Both the position numbers and the translations under genes were made by a program. Below the pieces are notes generated by a model. That model worked only from the letters and a program-made list of their open reading frames with translations, had not been told where the DNA came from and ran no database searches. Below are positions 34,817 to 44,472 of a stretch of 64,000 nucleotides of DNA, piece by piece (the stretch's first letter is position 1; each line of letters starts with the position of its first letter). Origin of the DNA: Gemmatimonadaceae bacterium (lineage in GTDB: Bacteria; Gemmatimonadota; Gemmatimonadetes; Gemmatimonadales; Gemmatimonadaceae); the NCBI GenBank assembly GCA_016720905.1, contig JADKJT010000034.1, positions 1 through 64,000 of the forward strand, read 5' to 3'.

Positions 34817-37800
34817 TGACCTGGCCGCGGTACGCCTCGTACGGCGGCTCCTCCACGTCCATCTCGGGCACCGCCGCCACCAGTTCGGCCCGGCGCCGGT
34901 TCATGTGCCGATCAATCTCCGCCACGCGTCGCCCCCGATCGACCAGCCGTTCCCGGTGACGTCGCAGGAAATACGCGATGGTCTCTACGCGCAACCGAAT
35001 GGCGCCGGTCGGCTTGTTCTCGTCGATGTCCTTGAAACTGAAATATGGAGTCCCCGACTGTTCCACAATCTCCTCGACCACGGTGTAGATGGGCGCGTCG
35101 TGGCCGCACTTGAAGCTGGACAGCTCCAGCGCCACCAGATTGGGGTGACGCGCGGCATACTTCGCCGCCCACACCTTGCGATTGGTGTTCTCGCTGTACG
35201 AGTTCTTCCACGCGTCCTCAATGGACAACGCGCTGTGCATGGCACCGGTGCGCACCTCATCGCCGAACAGACGCTCCAGGATGTCCGGGTCGCGAGGCAA
35301 CGATTCCGCCGTGAACACGGGAATCCCCAGTTTCTGGAATTCCTCCGGGATTTCGTGGCACACCCCCGGATCATGATGGTACGGCCGGGAGAGAAGCACC
35401 ACGCCCACCTGATGTGTGCGTTGCAGGTGACGCAACACGTCGCGGGCCTGGTCGCGAATGCGCTGTTCCATGGCATTCAGATGATCCCACGCTACCGCGC
35501 AGGCGCGCGCGTTCTCGGCTGCGGACAGTCCCAGCGTGTCATGGAACTCCTGATACATCTGCCGGGCCAGCAGGGCCGGCTCCGTGAAGTTCAGGAACGT
35601 GTCCAGGTACCGGATGTGCCGTTCGGCGAACAGGTCGCTCTCTTTCGTGAAGGCCGCCTTCACCGCTTCCGGCGTCGTGGTTACCGTGGGACATGAGCGG
35701 CTGTCCACCACGCCGTCCAGGAACGTCGGCAGACTGTCGATCATCGGAAAGAAGATGAAATCGAGCGGACGTTCCATCGAGTGCTTCGCGTACAGCAGGT
35801 TGTGCACATGCGGGATGCCGATCTTGCTGGGAAAGCAGGGATCGATCGCGCCGCGCTTGGCCCCGGACTTGTACAGCTCATCGCTGGTGTAGTCGCTCCA
35901 CACCAGGTTGCGCGACGGCACACCCAGTGACTCGAAGTAGGCCATGAACCACGGGCCCAGCGAATACATGTTGAGCGCGCGCGGCATGCCGATGCGCACC
36001 GCCGCGCGATGGCGCATGCGCGCGGTGCGTTCAAGGTCGGCGCGCCGACTGGGCCAGAAGCGTCGCGCGGCGGCGGGGAGCGGATCCGCGACGGACTCCA
36101 CGCCGGCCGGCAGGAATGCCGCGCGCGCGGCGCGTTCCGCGAAGTTCGGGTTGGCATCACCAATGGAATCGATGCCGGCCTTGATCTCCTTCATGGACGC
36201 CAGGTCTTCCACCGTGCCCTTCTCGCACGTGGCGATGATCAGACGCTGTTCGCCGGGTTCCAACGGCACTTTCGACGCCGCGCGCGCCGCCGCCTGCGCC
36301 AATACCGTGCGCGCGATATCCTGCTGGTCGGGCGTCACGTCATTCGCCACCGGGACGCTGTCGGCACCGCCCGTGCGCACGTCAATGAACGTGCGCAGGC
36401 ACTTGTTCTTGCAGAAATAGCAGCGCGTCGCCTCCGACCGCGTGCTACGGAATGCGATGGTCTGCACGCGGTCCAATCCGATGAACGTGGTGCGATGGCC
36501 GCGCTCCGTGTGCAACCGGTGCGCCTCCACGGCACAGCCGATGGCGCCCGCTTCACCGCAGAACTTATGCACGATGATCTCGGGCTGCTCCGGCAGTCCG
36601 GCAAATCGACTCTCGATGAAATCGACCTGCGCCTTCACGGCGGCCAGATTGTGCTGCGTGCCACCCTGCAACACGAACCGACGACCCAGCTTGGCGATAT
36701 TGGGAATCTGCGACACGTACAGCCAGATGTTCTTGGGCAGCACGTCACACAGCGCCGCCATGATCTCGTTGGGTGCCCACCCCTGTCGCTGAAAGTCCAC
36801 GATGTCGGATTGCATGAACACTGCACACCCGTACCCGAAGCTCGGCATCGATTCCGCGCTGAAGGCAATCTCGGCAAACTCCTTCACGGAGTAGCCGAAT
36901 GTCTGCGCCGTGCTTTGCAGGAAGTACCCGTTGCCGGCCGAACACTGCGTGTTGAGCTTGAAGTCCTTCACCTGCCCGTTCTTCAGCACAATCAGCTTGA
37001 TGTCCTGGCCACCCACGTCCACGATCACGTCCGTGTCGGGATAGAAATGCAGCCCGGCCTCGGTGTGCGCGACAGTCTCCACCAGCGCCACATCGGCGCG
37101 CAGCACGTCTTTCAGCACATCCTTGGCGTACCCGGTGGTGCCCACACCAAGCACCTCGATGGTCGCGCCCTGGTCTTCGATGGCACGCTGCAAATCGGCA
37201 ACCACATCCATCGTGTCTTCAATGGGATTGCCTTTGGACAGGCGATACGACGTGGCCACCACCTGCTTGCGCTCGTCCAGCAACACCGCCTTGGTGCTGG
37301 TACTGCCGCCATCGATGCCGATGAATCCGCGCACCACCGCGTGCCGCGCCACTGGCGGTGTCACCCAGGGTGTCGGGGCATAGCGCCCGCAGAAGGACTC
37401 CAGCTCGTCGCGCGTCGACCACAATCCCTTCCCACCGGCCGCCTGCTTCTCGGCAACCCGACCCACGGTGAGATACCACGCGAGTTCGTCGACGCCACGG
37501 AAGACCCCGAGGTCCGGGGCGTCAACCAGTTCGGATTTCGCGAACTCCACCGCGCCAATGGCCGCGAAGTACTGCGCATCGGTGGGCACCAGCACCAGCG
37601 ACTCCAGCGGCGCGTTCCGGTCGTACTCCACCCCGCGCTCGTCCCACAGCGCCTGCAGGTTGCGGCGCCAGCATTCCTGCAGTCCGGCGATGTAGCAGTT
37701 GGGACCGCCCAGCAGCAGCACCAGCGGGCGCAGCGTGTGACCGCGCGTGAGCACCGCGAGATTCTGCTGCACGATGGACTCGAACAGCGACGCCATCAGC

Positions 37801-38549
37801 TCGGGCGCTGGCACGCCCTGCTTCTGCAAGCCGTTGATGTCCGTCTCGGCAAAGACGCCGCACTTTCCGGCCACCGGGTGCAGCTTGAGCCCCGAATAGC
37901 CCATGTGGCACAACTCGGCGGCGGCAATGCCCAGCTTCGCCGTCACCTTGTCGATAACGGCGCCGGTACCGCCCGCGCATTTGTCATTCATCGACGGGCT
38001 TTTCTTCTTGCGACCCGTGGTTTCGTCGGTGTGAAACACAATGATCTTTGCGTCTTGTCCGCCCAGTTCCACCACGCTTTGCGCGTCGGGATACAGGCGC
38101 TCAACGGCAAGACTCACCGCGTTCACTTCCTGCACGAACTTGGCCCCGATGCGTCCGCCAATGGTGGCGCCGCCCGATCCGGTCACGAAGACGCGAAACG
38201 CATGCGTGGGCAGCTCCGGATAGCGCGCCTGGATGGCCTGCAGCATCTCGATGCACTTTTCCGGCTGCCGCGTTTCGTGACGCTGATAGTCCTTGGCGAG
38301 AATTTCGTCCGTGACCGGGTTGACCACCACGAACTTGACCGTGGTGCTGCCCACGTCCAGGCCGATCAGCAATCCCTGCGGATAGGATGGTGTCCCGGCG
38401 AACGGCGGCGCCGGCGCCATGCGGGGCACCCCCGGCGTTCGCGCCGGCTTGGGCGACGTGGCACGACTTTCCAGTTGCACCAGTTTGGGCACGGCCGTTG
38501 ACGCACCGCTTCCACAGCCGCCGCCCGACGTCCCGCACGAACCGCTCAC
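34806..38549 (-). CDS. Double BcrAD/BadFG activase with C-terminal DUF2229, CoA-enzyme activase family
   Basis: Large cytoplasmic protein of 1,247 residues. Two ASKHA ATPase modules follow one another: the first from about 60 (LIGLDVGSTTVKFVVV, VVELGGQDAKI, NDKCAGGTGAVID), the second from about 410 (GFIGIDGGSTSTKAVLLD, VDVGGQDIKL, NTQCSAGNGYF, GYGCAVFMQSDIV). Each has the cysteines that would hold a bridging [4Fe-4S] cluster, as in the activators of 2-hydroxyacyl-CoA dehydratases. A CYFCKNKC motif follows, then a DUF2229/HgdB-like region (GMPRALNMYSLGPW, GAIDPCFPSKIG). The N-terminus begins with a Cys/Gly tail (SCGTSGGGCGSG). The protein should use ATP for low-potential electron transfer; the substrate is unknown. 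Its start overlaps the stop of the upstream partner. Confidence 0.8.
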   Translation of the reverse strand: MSGSCGTSGGGCGSGASTAVPKLVQLESRATSPKPARTPGVPRMAPAPPFAGTPSYPQGLLIGLDVGSTTVKFVVVNPVTDEILAKDYQRHETRQPEKCIEMLQAIQARYPELPTHAFRVFVTGSGGATIGGRIGAKFVQEVNAVSLAVERLYPDAQSVVELGGQDAKIIVFHTDETTGRKKKSPSMNDKCAGGTGAVIDKVTAKLGIAAAELCHMGYSGLKLHPVAGKCGVFAETDINGLQKQGVPAPELMASLFESIVQQNLAVLTRGHTLRPLVLLLGGPNCYIAGLQECWRRNLQALWDERGVEYDRNAPLESLVLVPTDAQYFAAIGAVEFAKSELVDAPDLGVFRGVDELAWYLTVGRVAEKQAAGGKGLWSTRDELESFCGRYAPTPWVTPPVARHAVVRGFIGIDGGSTSTKAVLLDERKQVVATSYRLSKGNPIEDTMDVVADLQRAIEDQGATIEVLGVGTTGYAKDVLKDVLRADVALVETVAHTEAGLHFYPDTDVIVDVGGQDIKLIVLKNGQVKDFKLNTQCSAGNGYFLQSTAQTFGYSVKEFAEIAFSAESMPSFGYGCAVFMQSDIVDFQRQGWAPNEIMAALCDVLPKNIWLYVSQIPNIAKLGRRFVLQGGTQHNLAAVKAQVDFIESRFAGLPEQPEIIVHKFCGEAGAIGCAVEAHRLHTERGHRTTFIGLDRVQTIAFRSTRSEATRCYFCKNKCLRTFIDVRTGGADSVPVANDVTPDQQDIARTVLAQAAARAASKVPLEPGEQRLIIATCEKGTVEDLASMKEIKAGIDSIGDANPNFAERAARAAFLPAGVESVADPLPAAARRFWPSRRADLERTARMRHRAAVRIGMPRALNMYSLGPWFMAYFESLGVPSRNLVWSDYTSDELYKSGAKRGAIDPCFPSKIGIPHVHNLLYAKHSMERPLDFIFFPMIDSLPTFLDGVVDSRSCPTVTTTPEAVKAAFTKESDLFAERHIRYLDTFLNFTEPALLARQMYQEFHDTLGLSAAENARACAVAWDHLNAMEQRIRDQARDVLRHLQRTHQVGVVLLSRPYHHDPGVCHEIPEEFQKLGIPVFTAESLPRDPDILERLFGDEVRTGAMHSALSIEDAWKNSYSENTNRKVWAAKYAARHPNLVALELSSFKCGHDAPIYTVVEEIVEQSGTPYFSFKDIDENKPTGAIRLRVETIAYFLRRHRERLVDRGRRVAEIDRHMNRRRAELVAAVPEMDVEEPPYEAYRGQVITV

Positions 38550-40357
38550 GCCACGACCGCGACGGCGACGGTGATGGAGGCCGCGCAGATGCCGGCCGCG
38601 CGCATCTGCGCCCCGACGTGCAGGGCGAAATTTGCGGCACGACCCACCACACCGGGATGATGCGGGACTTCCTGAAATGGGCGACGCAACTCCCGGCGCG
38701 TCGCCACATACTCACGCAGCTCGGCAAGAGAATATCCACTGTCCGCCACCGCGCGGCGGAACTCGTCCTTGCATTTTCCCTTGGCTTCCCCCAGCGCCAT
38801 CTGCACACGACTGTGCGCATTGATATCACCCTCGCCCGACGTTTCGATCGGGATGTAGATCATATCCTTGAAGTGCGACGTCACCGCGGCCTGCGCACCG
38901 TCCGACTGCGTGCTTGGCATGCACCCGAACGGCTTGAGACTAAGCACCATGTGACACAAATCCTTGCTGCTGTAGTAGATGTTCTTGGCCACCTCCAGGT
39001 GACCCTCACCACCGCCGGCCCGACTGTTGTAGTACGGATGGCCCACGCGCTGCAATTCCGGCTGGTCCACCAGTTCGTGTGCGGAACCACCCAGCGCGCC
39101 GCGGAATCGCTCGTACTCGCGCGTCAGGAGTTTCTGCGCTAACGAGAATTTGTACAACGTCTTGCGCAAGGCGATGGTGCTGGCCACGCGAGCGCGCAGG
39201 CCAACGGCGGGCGCGGCGTTTTTTCCGCTGGACAAGCCCGCGCGGTCCTTCGCCGCGTTCACCGACTGGTTCAGCATGTACATGATCCACGTCGTGACCG
39301 GCTCCACCAGCACTTCAGCGCCTTCACTTTCGAGGAAGCTGAACATCCGGAAGTTGCCGTCGCCTTCCGTGGTCTGGGCCCAGAATTCGCCGGTGACCTT
39401 GCAGATTGGCTTGGGACGCAGGTAGTCCACCTCGATCTCGTCGTTGATCAACGCGCGCGCGGCGGCCAGTGCATCGGTGTAGTGTGTGCCGCGCAGCTGA
39501 TCCACAAAGGTCGCGGCGGCCACCGCGCCGTTCACCGGCGTCACGCGCGCCAGCAACGCCGCCAGTGCGCCGTCGTGGATGGCGTCGTAGTCCTTGGCGC
39601 GCACCGCGTCCTGACACAAGGCCAATCCTTTCGTGAACACGGCGTCGGTTTGACCGCGCGTCACCTCATACGGACGAATCGAGTAGGCGACTTCGTTCAA
39701 CAGGTCGCCAATCATGAAGCTGTTCAGGACCGAGATGAAGAAGTTCAGGTTGAAATCGATGCCCGCTTCGAGACTGGCCTGGTCCAGGCCTCCCTTCTGC
39801 TCGAACAGCACCACCCGAAATCCGTCAAACCCCGCATTGCGCAGGGTCAGGCGATACTCCGCTTCGTACATCCCGAACCGGCACGGACCGCAGGCGCCGG
39901 CGGTAATGAACACGTGGTTGTTCAGGATGTCGGCAAGCGGTACCTGCTCGACATCACGTAGTCGGCGCAGGTGATTCACCAGGGCGCCGGTGGTGAAGTA
40001 GGTCGGATTGCACTGCCCGTTGTTGCCGAATTCCTTGCCGGCCTGAAAGTCGTCCTTCACCGGCGTGGGAATGATGCCGGCCTCATAGCCCAACCCCTGC
40101 AGCGCAGCCAGGATCAACGCTTCATGGCGCATGGTGAGGCCGCCAAACCACAGCGTGATGCGCTCCCGTTCGCCGCGCGTCACGTCGCGTTCCGCGGGAC
40201 GGCGAAAGTGCTGCGTTGTGCCCTCGCTCAAACCGGCGTTGGCCATGAGGGCGGCGCGTTCAGCGCGCAGCGTGGCCTCCAGCGCATCATCCAGCACCGG
40301 CAACGAGACGCCGGACGATCCGGCCGTCGATGGGCGTCCGCGAACATTGGCAATCAT
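38546..40357 (-). CDS. HgdB/DUF2229-like partner of the CoA activase
   Basis: Cytoplasmic protein of 603 residues that pairs with the large activase downstream (four-base overlap). Conserved-looking blocks include LWFGGLTMRHEALI, KEFGNNGQCNPTYF, ITAGACGPCRFGMYEAEY and SLKPFGCMPSTQSDG. The cysteines in these blocks resemble the cluster ligands of 2-hydroxyglutaryl-CoA dehydratase-type (HgdB) subunits. I infer that the two proteins form an ATP-driven two-component iron-sulfur system; whether it acts on a CoA ester cannot be told from sequence. The ATG at 40357 is clear. Confidence 0.72.
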   Translation of the reverse strand: MIANVRGRPSTAGSSGVSLPVLDDALEATLRAERAALMANAGLSEGTTQHFRRPAERDVTRGERERITLWFGGLTMRHEALILAALQGLGYEAGIIPTPVKDDFQAGKEFGNNGQCNPTYFTTGALVNHLRRLRDVEQVPLADILNNHVFITAGACGPCRFGMYEAEYRLTLRNAGFDGFRVVLFEQKGGLDQASLEAGIDFNLNFFISVLNSFMIGDLLNEVAYSIRPYEVTRGQTDAVFTKGLALCQDAVRAKDYDAIHDGALAALLARVTPVNGAVAAATFVDQLRGTHYTDALAAARALINDEIEVDYLRPKPICKVTGEFWAQTTEGDGNFRMFSFLESEGAEVLVEPVTTWIMYMLNQSVNAAKDRAGLSSGKNAAPAVGLRARVASTIALRKTLYKFSLAQKLLTREYERFRGALGGSAHELVDQPELQRVGHPYYNSRAGGGEGHLEVAKNIYYSSKDLCHMVLSLKPFGCMPSTQSDGAQAAVTSHFKDMIYIPIETSGEGDINAHSRVQMALGEAKGKCKDEFRRAVADSGYSLAELREYVATRRELRRPFQEVPHHPGVVGRAANFALHVGAQMRAAGICAASITVAVAVVA

Positions 40358-40373
40358 GGCTGACCTATGGGAG

Positions 40374-41201
40374 TTAAGGACTGCGCTGCGTATTCCGGAG
40401 CGCTTGCACCAGCAGGAACAGTCCGATGCACGCCGGCACGACGCTCAGCCATTGTCCGGTGTGAATGGGGACGCCAAGCCACTGCTCGATCTGGCGGAAG
40501 GGCGTCATTTCGCGAAGCTGTTCCACCCAGAAATCCTTGAACTGCTCCACAAAAATTCGCAAACCGAAGAACACCGTGAGGAAGGTCCCGGCAATGAGGC
40601 CAGAGCCGATCGGGCGAATACGTCGCCGTTCCACCTCGCGCAACACGAGGAACGTGACGGGCCCGATCAATCCGTCATACAACTGCGCCGGATGACGCGG
40701 GATGGCATCGTGTCGCGCGAACACCACCGCCCACGGCACTGACGTGGCGTGGCCCAGAATTTCCGAATTGAAAAAGTTGCCCACGCGCACCCACCCCCGG
40801 GCAATCGCCACGGCGGGTGCGAAGTAGTCGCTCAATTTCAGCCAGGTGATGCCATTGCGGCGGGCGAATACCCAGAGCGCCAATGCCAATCCGACCGCCA
40901 CGCCGTGTGACGCGATGCCGCCGTCCGCGAGCGCCAGAATGCGCAGCGGATTGGCGAGGTAGTAGCGCGGTTGATAGAAGAAGCAGAACCCCAGCCGTCC
41001 GCCAATCAACACCGCCGGCACGCTGATCCACAGCCAATTCCAGGCAAACTCCTCGGACTCGCCATATCGGCGCACTCGCCGATACCACACCGCAAAACCG
41101 GTCAGCAGCGCCACGGCAAAGCAGATGCCGTAATAGCGCAACACCAACGGGCCCATACGCCCGATAATCGGATCAACGTTCCAGACGATCGGGCTCGACA
41201 T
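40374..41201 (-). CDS. lgt: Prolipoprotein diacylglyceryl transferase
   Basis: Inner-membrane enzyme of 275 residues that transfers diacylglycerol from phosphatidylglycerol to the lipobox cysteine of prolipoproteins. Seven hydrophobic segments and the family motifs are visible: GGRLGFCFFYQ, DGGIASHGVAVG, the signature ARGWVRVGNFFNSEILG with its catalytic-region arginine and asparagine, and RHPAQLYDG. The ATG at 41201 is preferred over 41222. Upstream is a 78-base gap to ettA. Confidence 0.95.
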   Translation of the reverse strand: MSSPIVWNVDPIIGRMGPLVLRYYGICFAVALLTGFAVWYRRVRRYGESEEFAWNWLWISVPAVLIGGRLGFCFFYQPRYYLANPLRILALADGGIASHGVAVGLALALWVFARRNGITWLKLSDYFAPAVAIARGWVRVGNFFNSEILGHATSVPWAVVFARHDAIPRHPAQLYDGLIGPVTFLVLREVERRRIRPIGSGLIAGTFLTVFFGLRIFVEQFKDFWVEQLREMTPFRQIEQWLGVPIHTGQWLSVVPACIGLFLLVQALRNTQRSP

Positions 41202-41279
41202 CACGCGACGATGGGGGGGCAACCACTGCGTTAGCCGGAAACAACTAACCCATTTCGCATGAAAGGGTAAGAGAAGCCG

Positions 41280-42956
41280 TTACTTGCGTACCAGCGGCTT
41301 GTACTTGATCCGGTGGGGCTGATCCGCGTCCGCACCCTTGCGACGTTTCAGGTCTTCGATGTATGCGCCGTAGTTCCCCTCGAACCACACCGTCTCCGAG
41401 TCCCCCTCGAACGCGAGGATGTGTGTCGCAATGCGATCGAGAAACCAGCGATCATGGGAGATCACCACCGCGCATCCGGCAAAGTCCAGCAACGCCACTT
41501 CCAGGGCGCGCAACGTGTCCACGTCAAGATCGTTGGTGGGTTCGTCCAGCAGCAGAACATTCGCGCCCGCCATCAGCGTCTTGGCCAGATGCAGTCGGTT
41601 GCGTTCGCCGCCGGAGAGATCACCAACTTTCTTCTGCTGATCGACGCCGCGGAAGTTGAAACTGCTCAGGTAGGCGCGGGAATTGAGCTCGCGCTTCCCC
41701 ACCATGATCTGCTCCACGCCACCGGAAATCTCCTGCCACGCCGTCTTGGTGGGGTCGAGGGTGCGCGACTGGTCGACATACCCGAGGTGCACCGTCTCAC
41801 CCACCTTAAGCGTGCCGCTGTCTGGCTGCTCGGTACCGATGATCATGCGGAACAGCGTCGTCTTGCCGGCGCCGTTGGGGCCGATCACGCCCACAATGCC
41901 ACCGCGCGGCAACGAGAACGACAGCTCGTCGTACAACAGCTTGTCACCGTAGGCCTTGCTCACGTGCTTGGCAATCACCACGTCGTTGCCCAGACGCGGC
42001 GGCACGGGAATCACGATTTCATTCGTGGACACCTTCTCCTGCTGTTGTTCGCTCTCCAGCTCCTCGAACGCCTGCACGCGCGCCTTGTTCTTGGCCTGTC
42101 GGGCCCGAGGTGCCATCCGCACCCACTCCAACTCACGACTCAGGCTGCGCTGACGGGCTGACTCCGTCTTCTCCTCCTGCTGCAATCGGTTCTTCTTCTG
42201 CTCCAGCCAGCTGCTGTAGTTCCCTTCCCACGGGATGCCGCGACCGCGATCCAGCTCGAGGATCCACTTGGCCACGTTGTCCAGGAAGTACCGATCGTGG
42301 GTAATGGCCACGACGGTGCCGGGGAAATCGGCCAGGAAGCGCTCCAACCATGCGACGCTTTCCGCGTCCAGGTGATTGGTGGGTTCGTCCAGCAGCAACA
42401 TGTCCGGCTGTTCCAGCAGCACACGACACAGCGCCACCCGACGGCGTTCACCGCCGGACAGCGTGCTCACATCCGCGTCACCCGGGGGCAGACGCAACGC
42501 GTCCATCGCGATCTCGATCTTGTTGTCGAGGTTCCACAGGTCGAGCGTGTCGATGCGCTCCTGCACCCGTGACTGCCGGTCCAGCAGCTTTTCCATGGCC
42601 GCATCATCCATCGGCTCGGCGAACTTCATGGAGATGTCGTTGAACTCGTTCAACAGTTCGCGCTGCGACTTGATGGCCAGTTCGACATTGCCCCGCACGT
42701 CCAGCGTGGCATCCAGCTGCGGCTCCTGCGGCAGATAGCCGATCTTGGTGCCCTGTGCGGCCCATGCTTCGCCCTGAAAATCGTGGTCGACGCCCGCCAT
42801 GATGCGCAGCAGCGACGACTTGCCGGCGCCGTTGGCGCCCAGCACGCCGATCTTTGCGCCGGGGTAGAACGAAAGCCAGATGTCGTCGAGGATGATGCGC
42901 GAGACCGGAACGACCTTGCGCAAACCCTTCATCACGTAAATGAACTGCGGGGCCAT
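41280..42956 (-). CDS. ettA: Energy-dependent translational throttle protein EttA (ABC-F)
   Basis: Ribosome-associated ABC-F ATPase of 558 residues with two nucleotide-binding domains in one chain and no membrane part. Walker A motifs are GANGAGKSS and GPNGAGKTT; signature motifs are LSGGERRRVAL and LSGGERNRLHL; Walker B are LLLDEPTNHLD and LLLDEPTNDLD. The arm and linker regions and the start MAPQFIYVMKGLRK are typical of EttA. The ATG at 42956 begins the conserved N-terminus. Heptamer repeats lie just upstream. Confidence 0.95.
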   Translation of the reverse strand: MAPQFIYVMKGLRKVVPVSRIILDDIWLSFYPGAKIGVLGANGAGKSSLLRIMAGVDHDFQGEAWAAQGTKIGYLPQEPQLDATLDVRGNVELAIKSQRELLNEFNDISMKFAEPMDDAAMEKLLDRQSRVQERIDTLDLWNLDNKIEIAMDALRLPPGDADVSTLSGGERRRVALCRVLLEQPDMLLLDEPTNHLDAESVAWLERFLADFPGTVVAITHDRYFLDNVAKWILELDRGRGIPWEGNYSSWLEQKKNRLQQEEKTESARQRSLSRELEWVRMAPRARQAKNKARVQAFEELESEQQQEKVSTNEIVIPVPPRLGNDVVIAKHVSKAYGDKLLYDELSFSLPRGGIVGVIGPNGAGKTTLFRMIIGTEQPDSGTLKVGETVHLGYVDQSRTLDPTKTAWQEISGGVEQIMVGKRELNSRAYLSSFNFRGVDQQKKVGDLSGGERNRLHLAKTLMAGANVLLLDEPTNDLDVDTLRALEVALLDFAGCAVVISHDRWFLDRIATHILAFEGDSETVWFEGNYGAYIEDLKRRKGADADQPHRIKYKPLVRK

Positions 42957-42960
42957 GATT

Positions 42961-42995
42961 GAGACGGGAGACGGGAGACAGAAGACGGGAGACGC
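42961..42995. repeat. Heptamer tandem repeat, GAGACGG type, five units
   Basis: Five head-to-tail 7-base units (GAGACGG, GAGACGG, GAGACAG, AAGACGG, GAGACGC) lie between the divergent ettA and ccdA-like genes. The unit length equals that of the two AGTAC-type arrays 0.9 and 1.4 kb to the right. Confidence 0.8.
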
Positions 42996-43107
42996 CAAGG
43001 CGGGCGGTAGAACGGGAGCGGACGGGCAATCTAGCGCGACTGGCCGCCCGCGGACTGCCACGGCTAGGGGAACCGAATTGCCGAGCGGCGCTTACGTTTA
43101 CAGCCTC

Positions 43108-43836
43108 ATGTTGATCACCGATATCGCCGCCCAGCTGTCTGGAAACCCCGCCGCCGCCATTCCGCTGCTGTTCGGGGCCGGCGTCCTGACGTCGCTCACG
43201 CCGTGCGTATACCCAATGATTCCCATCACGGCGGCAATCGTTGGTGGACAGTCAGCATCAGAACAGTCTGGCGCCACTATAGCGTCAAAATGGCGTCCAC
43301 TTGGGCTTTCTCTCACGTATGTGCTGGGGTTGGCCACCGTGTACGCGGGGCTGGGTCTGCTGGCCGGACTCACCGGGACACTGTTTGGCACGGTCAGCGC
43401 CAACCCGTGGGCGTTCTTCACCATGGCCAACCTGCTGCTGCTCGCGGCGTTGGCCATGCTGGACGTGCTTCCGGTCCGCGTGCCGGCCGCCATCATGCAG
43501 CGCGCCGCCAACGCGGGAACCGGCGGACGGGTAGCGGGTGCTTTCATCATGGGCGCGGCCTCGGGACTGGTCGCCGCTCCCTGCTCCGCTCCCGTCATGG
43601 CCGCCGTGCTCACCTGGGTCTCCAGCACCGGCAGTGCGGTACTTGGCTTCCTTTATCTTTTCACCTTCTCGCTGGGCATGTGCACACTGCTGGTGGTGGT
43701 CGGACTCAGCGCTGGTGCCCTGACTCGACTGCCACGCGCCGGCGCCTGGATGCTGACGGTCAAGAAGGTCTTCGCGTTCATCATGCTCGGCATGGCCGAG
43801 TACTACCTCATCAAGATGGGGCAGGTGTTCTTCTGA
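43108..43836 (+). CDS. CcdA/DsbD-type thiol-disulfide transporter
   Basis: Membrane protein of 242 residues with six hydrophobic helices that moves reducing equivalents across the inner membrane. The two redox cysteines are in LTPCVYPMIPI and AAPCSAPVMAA, the pattern of CcdA and the central domain of DsbD. It lacks the periplasmic domains of full DsbD. The ATG at 43108 starts the first helix region. The TlpA-like gene follows after a heptamer repeat and is its likely partner. Confidence 0.9.
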   Translation: MLITDIAAQLSGNPAAAIPLLFGAGVLTSLTPCVYPMIPITAAIVGGQSASEQSGATIASKWRPLGLSLTYVLGLATVYAGLGLLAGLTGTLFGTVSANPWAFFTMANLLLLAALAMLDVLPVRVPAAIMQRAANAGTGGRVAGAFIMGAASGLVAAPCSAPVMAAVLTWVSSTGSAVLGFLYLFTFSLGMCTLLVVVGLSAGALTRLPRAGAWMLTVKKVFAFIMLGMAEYYLIKMGQVFF

Positions 43837-43884
43837 GTACCAGGTACTGAGTACTGAGTACTAGGTACTGAGTACCAAGTTCTG
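43836..43884. repeat. Heptamer tandem repeat, AGTACTG type, seven units
   Basis: Seven 7-base units (AGTACCA, GGTACTG, AGTACTG, AGTACTA, GGTACTG, AGTACCA, AGTTCTG) begin at the last base of the ccdA-like gene stop codon and fill the gap to the tlpA-like gene. Each unit holds the self-complementary GTAC, so the array can fold on itself. Confidence 0.85.
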
Positions 43885-43904
43885 CTTCCTCCAACAAATC
43901 CCAC

Positions 43905-44396
43905 ATGTTCCGTCTGTTTCGCCGCACCGTGATGGCGCTGGCTGTCGTCGCGACTCCGGCCTTCGCACAGGATGTCGGCATTCCCCTCGGGGAGAAAGGC
44001 CCCGGAGGCCCGCTCGAAATGCTGGACGGCAAACCCGTTGACCTGACGAGCTACCTTGGTAAGGGCCCCGTGGTGCTGGAGTTCTGGGCCACATGGTGCG
44101 GCAACTGCAAGCAGATGGAACCGGCAATGCGCACCGCCATGAAGGCGTACGGCACGAAGGTGCAGTTCATTACCGTGGCCGTGTCCATCAACCAGTCGCT
44201 GGAACGCGTCAAGGCGTGGCAGAAAATCAACGCCCTGCCCGGCGTGATGTTGTACGACCGCAAGGGCGAAGTGAGCGGTGCCTACGATGCGCCGGCCACC
44301 AGCTACATGGTGGTGCTCGACAAGACCGGCAAGGTGATCTACACCGGCGTCGGCGGCACCCAGAATGTGGACGCCGCCGTCAGAAAGGCGATGTGA
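43905..44396 (+). CDS. Exported TlpA-like thioredoxin
   Basis: Periplasmic thioredoxin-fold protein of 163 residues with a signal peptide (TVMALAVVATPAFAQD). The active site is WCGNC in EFWATWCGNCKQM; the cis-proline region lies in DAPATSYMVVLD. It probably reduces disulfides or apocytochromes c with electrons from the CcdA-like transporter upstream, which fits a locus rich in cytochromes. Heptamer arrays lie on both sides. Confidence 0.9.
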   Translation: MFRLFRRTVMALAVVATPAFAQDVGIPLGEKGPGGPLEMLDGKPVDLTSYLGKGPVVLEFWATWCGNCKQMEPAMRTAMKAYGTKVQFITVAVSINQSLERVKAWQKINALPGVMLYDRKGEVSGAYDAPATSYMVVLDKTGKVIYTGVGGTQNVDAAVRKAM

Positions 44397-44402
44397 GGAA
44401 TA

Positions 44403-44472
44403 AGTACCAAGTACCAAGTACCAAGTACCAGGTACTGAGTACTAGGTACTGAGTACTAGGTACTGAGGACTT
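44403..44472. repeat. Heptamer tandem repeat, AGTACCA/AGTACTA type, ten units
   Basis: Ten 7-base units, four of AGTACCA followed by alternating GGTACTG and AGTACTA and a final AGGACTT, fill the gap between the convergent tlpA-like and decarboxylase genes. The left and right halves are roughly complementary (AGTACC and GGTACT), so RNA from either strand could form a long hairpin, possibly a terminator. Confidence 0.85.

Noticed and set aside
43836..44472. CRISPR or transposon ends suggested by repeated GTAC motifs
   Set aside because: The units are 7 bases, contiguous and without spacers, with no transposase nearby.
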